Origin: Dromaius novaehollandiae
Lineage: Eukaryota; Chordata; Aves; Casuariiformes; Dromaiidae
Direction: 5' to 3'
Length of the DNA stretch: 64,000 bases
Assembly (NCBI RefSeq): GCF_036370855.1
Contig: NC_088117.1
Span: 3,596,001 to 3,660,000, forward strand
Shown here one piece after another: positions 1 to 11,900 of this stretch (its first letter is position 1; every line of letters starts with the position of its first letter). The notes below the pieces were generated by a model. The model had not been told where the DNA came from and did no database searches. It was given only the letters and a program-made list of their open reading frames with translations. Position numbers and translations under genes: made by a program.

Positions 1-3000
1 CACCGTCTTAGGTAAATGCTGAAGTTTCAAAACAATGACAACAACAAAAACCCTGCTCCTATTTTCTTCCAAAAACCCACGTGATTCTGGCGAACAAAGT
101 CGGGCTGTTTTGCTGGCCTGGCCTGGCGGTGTGGGGGGGCTGGATGTCAGCGATGAGGGAAGTGAAAAAGCTTTGCATTTGTGTAAGACTGCAAAATCGG
201 GTTACTAAACAGGATACATGCTGGGAGAGCAGCTGCGTGCCCGGCTGCGGTGAGCTGGGCGCTGCTCGCCGGCCGTGCTCGGGTGCATCGCTGCAGACCC
301 AGGGCACGCCGGCTCGCTGCGGCTGCTCTCAGTCGTAATTACGGTTATCATAAATACTGCTGTTTTTCTTTTCCGTGGCTCGCTGCTCGCTCCAGGGCTC
401 TGCTCAGAGTGCTTTACTGGCACGGCTCGGCCGGTTGCCAGAGCGTTGCCGATGGGTGCAGAGCTGCAGCATTTACCCACGTGGCGGGAGCAAACACAGC
501 TCGGCGAATAGCTGCTTCACACCCTCCGTACTCCTCTTCCCGTCTGGGCTCGCACCTGCTTTGGGTTTTGCGTCTCGGCGATGCTGTTTTGGAGGGGTCG
601 GGTCAGAGCTCAGCTTGGCTCTGTCTTTAGCATGCTCCAACTCGTGACTTCTTTCTTGAAAGAGATGAAAAGAAACTTCCCCTCGCGAGGCAGCGCTTGG
701 CGGCTTTGTCCAGCTCAGCCGAGCCCGCAGGCGAATCCGGCCTCTGGGCTGCTGAGAAACCCCGTGCCGAGCTGCCCAGCCCCTCCGCGCCAGCTCGCTC
801 CCCGTGCTGGAGACCGGACCCCTTTGCCTCGGCTTGCCAAGCTCACGCGCACGCCACGTCCCGTTAGGAAGCTTCATTCCCACAGGCTCTTTCCCTTTAG
901 CTTACAGTGACTGCCAGAGGGTTGAAAAGCAAATTCAAGCAAAAGCCCTGCTGTGCAAGTGCTGTTTACGTGGCCGGTTGGGGAGCGATCACACAAACGT
1001 GCGTGCGCATCCCTGAGGCTGCAAGTAACCTCCAAAATAATGTGCAAGAGCCTCCTGCAACTGGACCCCAATGCGCCTTCCGCGAAAGGAGCTGGAGCAG
1101 CCCATTAGCTACACGCTAACCCGGGAGGCTGGAGCTGAATCACTGGCTTTGCAACAGGGTTTCTCTGTGACCTTCAACAAGTCGCTTGATCATCAAGGCA
1201 GGTAAGTGCTGCAACACGTGATCTCCCAGTCACCCCTCCGCAGAGAGCTGTCCTCACCTCCCGAACCGGCCGCCAGCCGCGTTCAGCGCGTAGGAGGGCA
1301 TCCTCCGAAACAGGCTGAGCAGGAAGCTGCCAAAACCAGCCCAGGGTGACATGAGGAGGAAGGGGCAACGCTTGGCTATGCAGGTATCGGACTAATCCGA
1401 GACGAGTGCTTCATCTCTGGTGGCAAAGGTGGAGGTGGAGAGACAGGCTGCTACGCTTGCCCCAGGCCAAAATATCCCCTTGCTTGTCTTTGGAGGTTGA
1501 AGGACAAGAAAAACCTGGCTTCAACTCCTTCCTGGCCCGGTTCAAAGCGGGGGTTCAAGCCCCAGCCTCTGCTGGGCCAACGGGGAGCCCTAGCAAGACC
1601 CGGGTTCCCGTGCCTGGACCTGGCTTAGGCACCCCAGGGAAGCAGATGAAGGGACGCCCATCAAAGCCCCCACTTTGGGGCTTCTCTAGGGCAGGATCTG
1701 AGCTGCTTGTTTGCTGGCCTCGCCTGCCCTTAGCTTTACCACTGCACGCTGGTGAAATTCGGTGGGATTTAAGCCTGAGTGAGACTCCCGGCTTTCAAGG
1801 AGGAGCACAGGCGAGGTGCTTGGCTACCAAAACAGTGTTGGTGGCCACCAAAGTACCGTTTGAGTTGGGACTCTGGGTTCCCCAGGTATGAACTTCCAAC
1901 CCCGTGAGACTCCAGTACGACAGACACGAAGAATTACGGGTTTATACGTGTGTGTAGACATATAGAGATGTGAGTGTATAGAACAAGGTGTAACAGTATT
2001 ACTCGAATGAAGAGAAGGTGGTTTGGGTGCAATCATCTAGGCACAGGGGGATTTGCTGCTGCTCAAATGTGTTTTAACCGCAAGGGGAAATTTTCAGCTG
2101 GTCGGTAAGAAGAGCGTGGAAGTGAACGTGTAACGGCGACAGAGCAACGCCAGCTCACCCCAACCTGAGCGCGGTGCTGATGTCTCTGGACGGGTCGCTG
2201 TACGCATGCTCGTGCTGATGCCACCAGCGTTGTCCCTAACATGCCGATGGGATTGCCCATTAACTTATGGCACGCCGCTTATCAGCTTAAACGGAGGGGG
2301 AGCAAACATCGGGGAGAAAAAATGGATTCCTGTTTCATTACATGCTCACGCGGTGCCCGGCATTTCTCGTGCCACGGGGGGGTGAGACACCCAGCCCTGT
2401 CCTTCTGGGCGAGCGGCCGCCGGCTCCGCGGCAGGGCGGAGGGCGAGAGCCACCCGTATCCGGCAGGGCTCAGACCCCGCAGCCCCGGGGGGCCGGCTCG
2501 GAGGTCAAGGACCGGACGGTGCTGAGGGACTGGGTCGCGGAGGAAAAGGCTGTGTCACACGGTGTCGCTCTGCCTGGCCGGCAGGGCCGGCGCTGGGGCT
2601 CTCTGCTAAACCCTTAAGCACCTTATCGGGCCCACCTTTGATCGCCTCCCGCGGCATCCCGACAACGAGCAGCGTCCCCGGCGGGTTATTCCGGATCCGC
2701 CGGGCTTCCTGGCCGGGAGGAACGCGTGGCCTAATCTCAACGCTTTCTTCACTTCCAGGCCGCGGCTCCTCGCCATCTCCGCTCTTATCTGCCGCCGATG
2801 CGGCACCCCCTCGTATTTCCTCCGACACAGAAAACGCTGCCTCTTCCCGAGCGCTGCGTGCGGCAGAGCTCCCACAAACTCCGCTCCGGGTCAGCGTGCC
2901 CTCTAATCCGTTTACGATGTTTGTGGCTGGCTCCCCTGCGCCGACCCTGCTCTTTGCCTTCTCGCTAATCTACCTGCGAGCAGCGGGGGAAGGAGCCGCC

Positions 3001-5384
3001 CCGGCACACGCTGTCCCCAGACGCGCCGGGGAGATGCCGTTGCCTTGGGCTTTGCACTGGCCGATGCTCGCAAATGCTTTCGGGGGCTTTAGCCACACAA
3101 GGAGCCCGGCTGCCCTGCACGAAGGCACAGGGGAAGCCGGGGGGAAAATCCCCTCGTTCCTGACCGGTGTCCTGCTTCCGGCAGGACCGTTGAGTGCAAG
3201 CCAAGCTCTCCATCGCAGGCTGTGGTGGCTGGGCACCCCGGGGAGCTGCGGGTGGGTTAGTTGTTCAAAGCCGCCCCAGAAGGTAGGTTTGCAGGTGTTC
3301 AACGCCTTCTCGGCAAAGCGTGCCGTGCTACGGAAGTTATCCAGCCTGGGAGGGCGGCAAGGCGGGAGGCGTTCACGTCGGGGGCTCGCGGGCAACACGG
3401 TTGGGTGCAGAAGGTGCTGGTTCACGGCCATCACCCAAAAGCAGTGCTGGGAAAGGGACATCCCGGTCACCCCGGATGAGCCCATCTCCCGCCTTGCTCT
3501 CATGGGATCCCCAGGCAGGACTGCAGCGAAATCCATGCCGAGCCGCAACAGTTGACCTTCACGATGGGTTGGTAGCAACCAAACAGCAACCTGCTGCAGT
3601 TCTTCTTCCCAAATCCTTTCTCTCGGGAAAAGCCCTGTGTATCCCGCTGTGGCTTTAAACACAGCATTCCGCGCGGCTCCCTGGAGATTTAATCTGCGAC
3701 CTTTTGCTGATACAAGGACATCCCTGCTCCGTTCCTGGCTTCATCCCACCAGGCTGCCTCTGACCTTGGGCAAGTCACTTATTCCCATACTCGGTTGCCT
3801 CGTGGCGGTTAATATTTACTGTACCTGTCTCGGAGAGGAGCGGAGCAGAAGTCACTGTTTGCGGAGAACGTGGAAGGCGTTCGATGGGGCTCACTCGCTC
3901 GCAGGAGAAAATCTTCCCGTGTTAGCTGTTAGCAGGGTAATGTGGCAGCAATGCTACCAGAACTGGTGGAATTGGACCACGATAAGATAAGACTTGATCC
4001 CAAGGTGAGTAGAAAAATAGGTCCCAAACATATGGCAGAAATACATTTTTTTCCCACCTCGCGGACTTCTGACACTAAGTAATAATACCACACCGAGCAA
4101 ATATTCGATGAGCTGCCCCGTTTGGGAGGGTTTGGGGGGCAGAGCTGGACTCTGACGTACACACGTGGGCTGGAGGTGGGATCCCAGGGTGGTGCTGCCC
4201 TGAAACACCCATGGACCCCCCGCGTTTGCCTTGCTGCAGCTCGCGCCGGCTTTGAACATCTAAGAAACTAATGGTGTTTATTCCATCCTCCTGTTTGGCT
4301 ATTTTGGCCAGTTCCCATCATTCAAAAAAATGAGTTGTGCTTCCTAACTCATGAGATCGCTAATAAAAATTAATGGGGTCTGAATCCCGTAGGGCTGCTC
4401 TCTGCGTCAGAGCCCCTCGTGCTCCCGCTTTTCAAGTCTTTCTGCACCGGTGGCTGCGATTCGCAAAGCCAGGGCTTTCCCTGGAAACCAAGCGAGGTTT
4501 CTCCGGAGACGGCTGCCTCGAGGAGGCGAGCATCATGGCTCAGCCGGCTGAAGGGGAAGCGGGAAATGCGGCCGGCTGCCGATCCGTGGTGGCATCCCGA
4601 AGCACCAGCGATACCGTGCGCCGGGACGCTTGGAGCCGGAGCAGCTCCGGGAAGCGCAGCCGGCTGCAAACTCCCCCGAAGGGCCGCGGAGGGAGGTGCC
4701 CGCGGGCGGCGCAACCCGCCGGCCAAAATTGCTAGTTGGGTTTTGTTTCTGCACCCGCCGAGCTCATTTCCCGGTGCTTGTGCAATCGCACATGCTTCCG
4801 TGTCCCTTCCCCGGTGTCTATGTGCCAACGGGCCGAAAACACCTGGGGAGGGAAAACAGCCGTGCTGGGCCGCTGCCCCGCGAGGCCGCGTCTGGGCGAG
4901 GTTTACCCGCGCGGGGTGTAGTCGCCCGGGTGCAATCCCGCGGCGAGTTGGGTCTCTCCTACCCCCCTCCCGAAATAGCGGTGCTTTCAAGATAAGCTCC
5001 CAGGAGCGGACAGCGCTGGCCGCTCGCTCTGGGTTGGTCCCGGTTGGCGTGCTGGGGCGGTTTCGGTAATGCCGTATCTACAGGAAACGAAAAGCAGCGG
5101 CCTGTTTAATTAATCTAACTGGGATTTGGTTTCAGTGCGATAGCTGTAAATCACCGCTCTACTGCAATAACCTTCTGCGTAGAAATTCGCAGCTAGCTGC
5201 TCAGCTTTTTGGGCCGTAAATAATGAAAAAAAGTACGTAGACTCGCGCCCCATGGGGAGACCCTACAGCAAACACGGGGGGGACCTTGCAATAAGCACAG
5301 AGGCGAGGGCGGAGACGCAGGGCGCGGAGGGGAAGGAGGCTGGGAACGCTGTTTTCAACGAGCGACAGGGATTCCCGGCGGGGG
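1..5384. other. Upstream region, no gene identified
   Basis: I see no exon with convincing homology or splice structure here. The open frames are GC-rich chance frames without recognisable domains, including one of 305 codons at 2638-3555 (+). Two stretches are rich in CpG (about 2340-3600 and 4370-5060), and the second runs toward the glutamine synthetase promoter. They could be distal regulatory DNA or an alternative upstream exon, but nothing in the sequence proves either. A short AT-rich block at about 5090-5230 separates the upstream CpG-rich stretch from the promoter. Confidence 0.6.
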
Positions 5385-5436
5385 GAGGGCGGGGCCCGGC
5401 CCCGGGGCGGGGCGCTCCGCCGCGGGCGCCTATAAA
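5385..5436 (+). promoter_or_regulatory. Core promoter of the glutamine synthetase gene (GC boxes plus TATA box)
   Basis: Two Sp1-type GC boxes (GGGCGGGGC cores at about 5387-5395 and 5405-5413) are followed by a good TATA box, TATAAA at 5431-5436. The start of transcription should lie about 30 bases downstream, near 5460. A donor-like GTGAGC at 5484 then ends a short untranslated first exon. Canonical vertebrate GLUL promoters also have a TATA box. The exact start site is inferred, not seen. Confidence 0.75.
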
Positions 5437-5459
5437 GGGCGGCGGGAGCAGCCGGGCGC

Positions 5460-5739
5460 GTCCGGGAGCAGCGCGCAGGGCCGGTGAGCGCCAGGGCCGC
5501 GGGTTCGCGTCCCGCGGGGGGACGGTCGGGGCCGCGGGTTCGCGCCCCGTCTCAGGTTGGGGGGGCTGGGGGCGGGCTCCCCCCGTGCTGGGCTCGGCTC
5601 CGTGTACAGCACCCGGCCCGGGGGTGGCTGCTTGCTTTTAAGATCCCCCGGGGGAGGAAGCGCCCCAAAGGGTGCTGGGGGGGTGCAAGGGGGCCGAGCT
5701 CACCGGGTGCCCCTGTCCCGCTCTCGCAGGGCCGTCGCC
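5460..5739 (+). other. 5' untranslated region with a 246-bp leader intron
   Basis: The inferred untranslated exon runs from about 5460 to 5483. The intron is 5484-5729, with donor GTGAGC and an acceptor ending CTCTCGCAG. Ten untranslated bases then precede the start codon. The ATG at 5740 has a good Kozak context (GCCGTCGCC before it). The protein-level start matches the usual length of the family. Confidence 0.65.
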
Positions 5740-5905
5740 ATGTCGGTGTCGCACAGCTCCAAGCTCAACAAGCTGGTGAGGGAGCAGTACATGAAGCTGC
5801 CCCAGGGCGACCTGGTCCAGGTCACCTACGTCTGGATCGACGGCAGCGGCGAGGGCGTGCGCTGCAAGAGCCGGACCCTTGAGAAGGAGCCCAAGAGCAT
5901 CGAAG
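5740..5905 (+). CDS. Glutamine synthetase coding exon 1 (residues 1-55)
   Basis: It begins at the ATG and ends after the first base of codon 56, followed by donor GTAATG. It encodes the N-terminal helix and the first strands of the beta-grasp domain, including the YMKLPQG and VWIDGSGE motifs typical of eukaryotic glutamine synthetase. Confidence 0.95.
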
Positions 5906-8900
5906 GTAATGGCGGGCCTCTTCTCGCGGCACGCGCCGGAGGGCCCCGAGCATCGCCAGGGCGCGTGGGGCTGGCGCCTGTTCTCCCCGGGCTTTTGCAG
6001 CCTCGGTGATGCCAGCGCCAACCGTCTCGCCAGGTTGCACGGAGCGGTGTGGTAAACACCCGGCCTCCGGCGGGCTGGGGTTTGCTTAATCCCTAATCTC
6101 TGTCACTAGGGCTGGGTGGGACAGGCAAGACCAGATCCTGCCACGCAGCCCGCAGCGGTGCCAGCACCTGGCATGGATGGGCTCGGTGGCGGGGGGCGGG
6201 GGGGGGCGTTTGCGCCGTGCTGCTCTCAACGCCGCTTTCCCCCGGTCCGGCCTCGCAGACGTGCCCGAGTGGAATTTCGACGGCTCCAGCACGGCCCAGG
6301 CGGAGGGCTCCAACAGCGACATGTTCCTCGTGCCCGTCCGCATGTTCAGAGACCCCTTCTGCCTCGACCCCAACAAGCTGGTGTTGTGCGAGGTGCTGAA
6401 GTACAACCGGAAACCCGCAGGTGAGCTGGTGTACCGCGCTCCCCGCACAGCCCGTGCACCGCCCGGCTGCCGCGGGCGCCGGTGCCGCTGCTCAGCATCC
6501 CTCTGCCCAAGGGGCCGATTGCCTGGGGTCACCTTTGCCAAGGAACCGCTCAGCCGGGAAGCTGCTGCGTGGTTGGCCTGAGGCTCCAAAATTGAGATGC
6601 CGTTTGAGGCTGTTATTTGCAGGAACCTGCTCTAGCAGGTGCTGCGAAGGGCGAGGAGAAACAGTCGGACGCGGCTAGCGTTCTGCGTCAGCCCCGTCGC
6701 TAGCGGAGCGCCAGCGAGCGCCCTGGCTCGTGATCCTCAACGCCCAGCGCCTCGGGGCTGCGCGGGTGCGACGGCAGCCCCGCACGAGGCCCTCGGGAAG
6801 CGGCTGGGTCAGCGAGCCCACGCTTAGGCTTTTGTGTACGGGAAACTGCCGATAAAGCGTTCAAAACACTCGGGCGTAGAAACGGAAGGTCGTTTTAGTG
6901 CATCGTGCTTGCGGCTGCTCCCCTTGTCAGTGGGCAGCCGCTGAGAAGGAACGAGAAGCCGAGAGGGGCCGGAGCAGCGCGGTCTTGCTGTAGGATATCC
7001 TCCGGTTAAGGTGTCCGAAGTGCGCTGGAGCGTTGTCCGTATCGCCGAGGGCAGAAGTCTGCAGGCTGGGCATCGATCCCTGTCCGTCCCGTAAAGCCCC
7101 GGACCAAGGAGGGGAGCTGGGTAGGGGAAGGAGAGCTGGGACGTCGGCTGGGTGGCTCCTGGCAGCGTTACTCACCCGAGGTGTCTTCGGGCTGGCTTGG
7201 AAGCGAGGCGGGGGCCGCCGGCCAGCTGGGCCGGTGGGTGGAGTGGGGATGTTTGTGCGTCAACACGCAGCATCTTCCTGGAAGAGTGGGGGTCTGCGGG
7301 TAGCGATGGTGAAAGGCGGATTTGGTTCCTCTTAGCGCAGCAAGACGTGTTTTGGCCGTGGGGGAAGTGCTTTGGTGCTCTTGCTCTAGCCTCAGCTGAC
7401 CCAGAATGATTTTTTTCTTATTTAAAGAAAGTCCGTCATCTTGGGATCGTGTTGTTTAGTGACGTGGTATGAGCAGAGCTCAGCCCCGAGGCTCTGCCTA
7501 ATCCACGCCTGGCCAGGGCACACGGTGCTGCCGCCACTTCCCGGAGTTGGGCCCTGTTTACATTAAGGGGTGTGTGGCCTTGGGAAACTCTTTCCTTTTC
7601 TCCCGTTAATGCAAGATCTTTAGTCCCAGATCCTGGAGTTTGCCATAGCTGCTCTGGGGGCTTGTATTGTCACTTAAAGGTAGAATTTGCAGCCAAGGGG
7701 CTGCTTTTCCCCGTGACACAGGGAAAGCAATTTTTCAGCCTTGCCTCTCCCTTTAGCCAGCTGTTTTGGTCTGAACCCTCACTCCCCTTTGGCACTTTCT
7801 CCAGTTTCTGGGTCGCTCTCTGATACCCACATCTGCTTGGTGAAGCCCTGGATGCTCTGAGCCCTCCTGCTGTGAAAGGGCAAGCCAGGACGAGCTGGTT
7901 TTCTGCAAGCTGAATTGGATGCTAGCCAGAAACCTGGAGCAGTAGAAAGATGTGTCTAAGGAGAAGCAAGCTGAGGATGGTACGGAGGGTTGTAAGATGG
8001 GAGCAGAGCAGGGATGGGAGATGCACAGTTGCTGCTGTCAGATCTGCTAGGTTCCTCGGAGGATGGGGCTGGAGTATGTCTCCTAATCTCTCGGTGTGTC
8101 AGAGGAGGTAGAGGACGCTTGTGGACTGGAGGCAGCGGTTGGAGGACTGGAGGCAGCGGTTTTGGCAGTAGCCTAATTAAAACCTTCTTGGCCTGTAGCC
8201 TGATGCTGTGGTGACGGAGCTGCTCTGCCTCAGCCCTGCAGCTGCGTAGATGGATGTTTGGGGATCCCTTATGAACGCCTCAGTGGAAAGGTCTGACACC
8301 TCTCAGTCCCTAGATCTCACCAGACTTTGCTACAGTGCCTGTTTCCATGGATAAAGGAAACTGGTGAGCAGAAAACATCCCAGGAGGGGGGAATCCACTT
8401 CAGTTTCTTTAAGGCCCTCTGCTTCTGCGGGAAACACTGCAGGGGTTGAGGGCAGACCTCTGTGACTGGGATTAAGTGGAGCGTGGAGGATGTCTGCTTG
8501 CCGCAGGTGGGTCTAACGGGGGTTTCTCTCCCCTCAGAGACCAACTTGAGACACACGTGTAAGAAAGTCATGGACTTGGCTAAGGACAGCCACCCCTGGT
8601 TTGGGATGGAGCAGGAGTACACTCTGCTGGGCATCAACGGCCACCCCTACGGCTGGCCCGACAACGGCTTCCCAGGCCCCCAGGGTGAGTGCCCCTCTCC
8701 CCTTCCCCGCAGCGGGCTTCCTCGTGTTTGCCCCATGCCCACGGTCCTGCTCGCCGTGACGCTCCTGGGGGTCAGTGTCTCGGCGTCCGACCGAGCTCCC
8801 GCTCGGCTTGGGGCGAGGTGGCTCTCCCAGCCGGCTGCATCCGCGTGGTGCTGGGACCCATCAGCGCCGGGACCCTGCAGACCCGCACACCAGCGGGGAG

Positions 8901-11900
8901 AAGCCACGTGCAAAGACCTTCCAAGCCTGGACCCAGGTGCTCGGCTGGGCGAGCTCGGCTCTTCCCGCTGCCCCGGCGGCAGGCGTCCTGCTCGCTCCGT
9001 TGTCAGCCCTGCTCCCGGGCAGCTTCGGCGCAGCTTTGCCGCTGCGGCAGCCTGCGGGCAGCCGGCTCGGGGCCGGGGGGAGGTTAGGAGGTGTTTGCCG
9101 AAGGCGCTTTGTGCCCCACGGCTCACGTGAGCCGGCCGGCAGCACCGCTCCTGCCGGACCCCGATTACACAAACAGCTCGGCTGCAGGACTTGTTTGTCG
9201 AGGGCTGGAGAACTCGACCGGAAAAATCTCTCCGTGGCTGTTCATTAAAAGAGCGGCCGTGCGAAGGCCGGGTGCTGCAGCACATTTTTCCCTCCTGAAG
9301 CAGCAGAGGAGTCTGAGCACCCCGGCTGCCTCCTGGGAAAGGGCTGGGGATTTCCCAACCGAACTTAATCAGCCTTTTGTGCAGACAGACTGTTTTCAAC
9401 ATCTCCTTCCCCTAGGCGGGGAGAAGAGCTTCATTTAACTTGCTTGAATGAGGAAGAGCCATCTAAAGTAACAGCAAGCTGAATTTTCTAGGCATGAACA
9501 ATGTTAGCTGTTGTCAGAACAATCTCCTAAGCCTTAAGTGCTCAGAGGGTCAATGAAGTGCTGCAGGGCAGGCCCGGCTTTCCTTATCTCCCAGTCACCT
9601 CCCAGTTTATGCATTGCAAGTCCTATTTAACTGCCTAGATAAGGCTGAGGCTGCACAGCTGCAACCCCCTGGATTTCTGACACCGCTGGCCCTCGGAGTA
9701 GGGGCCAGTGGCCAGATGCACCATGGAGGCCAGCGTGGTTTAATTTCCTATAGATCTGCTGCAGATAATCCCACCGCTCACAGATATTGGAACCAGTGAT
9801 CACACTGGAGTGCTGCTGTTGCTCCCAAAAGCTTTACGTGGGTGTTAACTTCTGTTTCTTTTTCAGGCCCCTATTACTGCGGGGTTGGAGCCGACAAGGT
9901 GTACGGGCGTGATATCGTGGAGTCCCACTACAAGGCATGTCTCTACGCGGGGGTGAAGATCTGTGGCACCAATGCGGAGGTGATGCCCTCCCAGGTACGT
10001 GCGAGCGGCTCTCCGTGGCCCGTTGGGGAGCTGCTGGTTTCGGCCAGAAGCCAACGGGAGAGGCCACGTGTGTCTTGGCGCCTGGCAAGGCCGGGAGTGT
10101 GGGCTTGGAGATGCTGACCACGAGGATCTTGCAGATCTGCATCTCTCAGATCTCTGCTCTCCGTACCCTGTTGCCGAAAGCAATTAGAGCATTTGACCCT
10201 CTTTCCAGGAGAAAAGGGAGTTTTGGGCCCTGGGTATCAGTGGCCATCAGCAAACTGTGTAGAGGCAGCGAACGCTTGCTTCCAGAGGAGAGGAGCCCTG
10301 TGTTTCTGTGGCGCCTGGTCTCCAGAGGCAGACTGAGGCCAGGCTGATTTGTAACTTCCAGCTCCTCTGGGATGCTGGATCTAGTGGTTCCCCACGTCAG
10401 CAGAGTTTTTTGTCTAGATGAGAGCAGTTGTGCTGCTAAAGCGAGGATGTGTGGGTTGATTTTCTTCTCGCTTGCCCCAGACCAAGGGTTTGCACAGGGG
10501 TGGGTTAATCCTGGCTGTGCACCGGGCTGCAAAACTGCAGCAAGCTCTTTGCACGACGGCGGCCTGAGCTCTGGCAGCCCATGAAGAGTTGGGTGCTTTT
10601 CTCTGGTTTCCTTCAAATTCCTGAGTAGCCAAGGCAGGGCAAGTTAAAGCCCCTGCCGAAGGCTGACTGGAGATGGGAGGCCAGCAGAAGAAAGCTGTTT
10701 CGTGTCCCCAGGAGCAGGGGACCAGGAGGGGGGCAGTGCAAGCCAGGCTGAGCTGCAGGAGTAAGCGGAGCCGTGGGGGTCTGGGTCCTGCTCCTCTACC
10801 AGGGGAGCTGGGAGGCTCGTGTGGGGCCCAGCCTTGGGGAGAGCTTGGAGGGGACGTCGCTGGGCTTGATTTATTTAGGAGTTTGCCAAAGGAGTCCCTG
10901 ATTGCATTATGCAGCTGGCCAGACTGCCCGGCTGCGGCTTGGCCCTGCAGCCTGCGAATCGCTGACTCTCCCTCCGCTGATCTGGCCGTGATAAGCGGAG
11001 GCCTTATCTGCGGCGTAGCTGAGGCAGGACTTTTAACTACCCTGCTATTTGCCCGGACTTTTTCAGGGTCCTTTTTTGCTGCTTGCTGCATCCTGTGCTT
11101 AGTCTCCGCTGGGCCATGCCAGCAGATACCGTAAATGTCTCACTAGTCCCTACTTAGTCATCGTGGGTGGCGCAACCCTGTCTCTGGATGGGGGGGAAGC
11201 AGCTGAGTAAAGGCCTAGCAAGGACCTCGTTAGTCCTGTGCCCTGCTATTGCCCTGCGGGTCCTGTAATCCTGTTAGCTGGCAGCTCGAGCATTGGCTTC
11301 ATTGATAGAAACCCTCTGATTTTTCTGTAATTAGTCATAACCACTTTATTCCCATTTATCTTGTGCCAGAGCTGTCCTGTCACTTAACTAGATCCTCTCC
11401 ATCCCCCTTGTTCATTCCTAGGGGATAATCTGTAAAGCTGAGCCAGTTCCTGCCTTTCTAGTTCTTGCTGCGGTAGGTGATGGCTGGGGAGGCTCAAACC
11501 TGCCCGTTACCATCAGCAGATCCTCTCTCCCCTCCCAGTGGGAATTTCAGGTGGGCCCGTGCGAAGGCATCGAGATGGGGGATCACCTCTGGATGGCTCG
11601 CTTCATCCTGCACCGGGTCTGTGAGGACTTTGGGGTTGTGGCCACTCTGGATCCCAAACCGATGACCGGCAACTGGAACGGAGCTGGGTGTCACACCAAC
11701 TACAGCACGGAAGAAATGAGGAGAGAAGGTGGCCTCAAGTGAGTTCCGGGGGGGGATTTCTGGGGGCTGAAGGCTGTGCCCAGCAGGCTCGGGGTGAGCG
11801 ACCCGAGCTGGTGGGGAAGCTCAGCTCGTGGCTGCTTGGTGGCCTTGGTGGCCCTGCCTTAGGGCTTGTGTCTCCATGTCTGGATCGCTGCACCAGGCAG

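Larger units (their letters stand above)
5240..6500. promoter_or_regulatory. CpG island over the glutamine synthetase promoter and first exons
   Basis: CpG dinucleotides are dense from just upstream of the TATA box through the first two coding exons, in contrast to the CpG-poor middle of intron 3 (about 7400-8500). The boundaries are estimated by eye. Confidence 0.6.

Noticed and set aside
1548-1566. tRNA T-arm-like GGGGGTTCAAGCCCC
   Set aside because: No matching acceptor stem, D-arm or A-box lies in the 70 bases upstream.
2638-3555. 305-codon plus-strand open frame upstream of glutamine synthetase
   Set aside because: It has no known family, no upstream promoter elements and low-complexity GC-rich content.
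9494-9526. Possible glucocorticoid response half-sites (GAACA and AGAACA words) in a glutamine synthetase intron
   Set aside because: The halves do not form the required 15-base inverted repeat with a three-base spacer.
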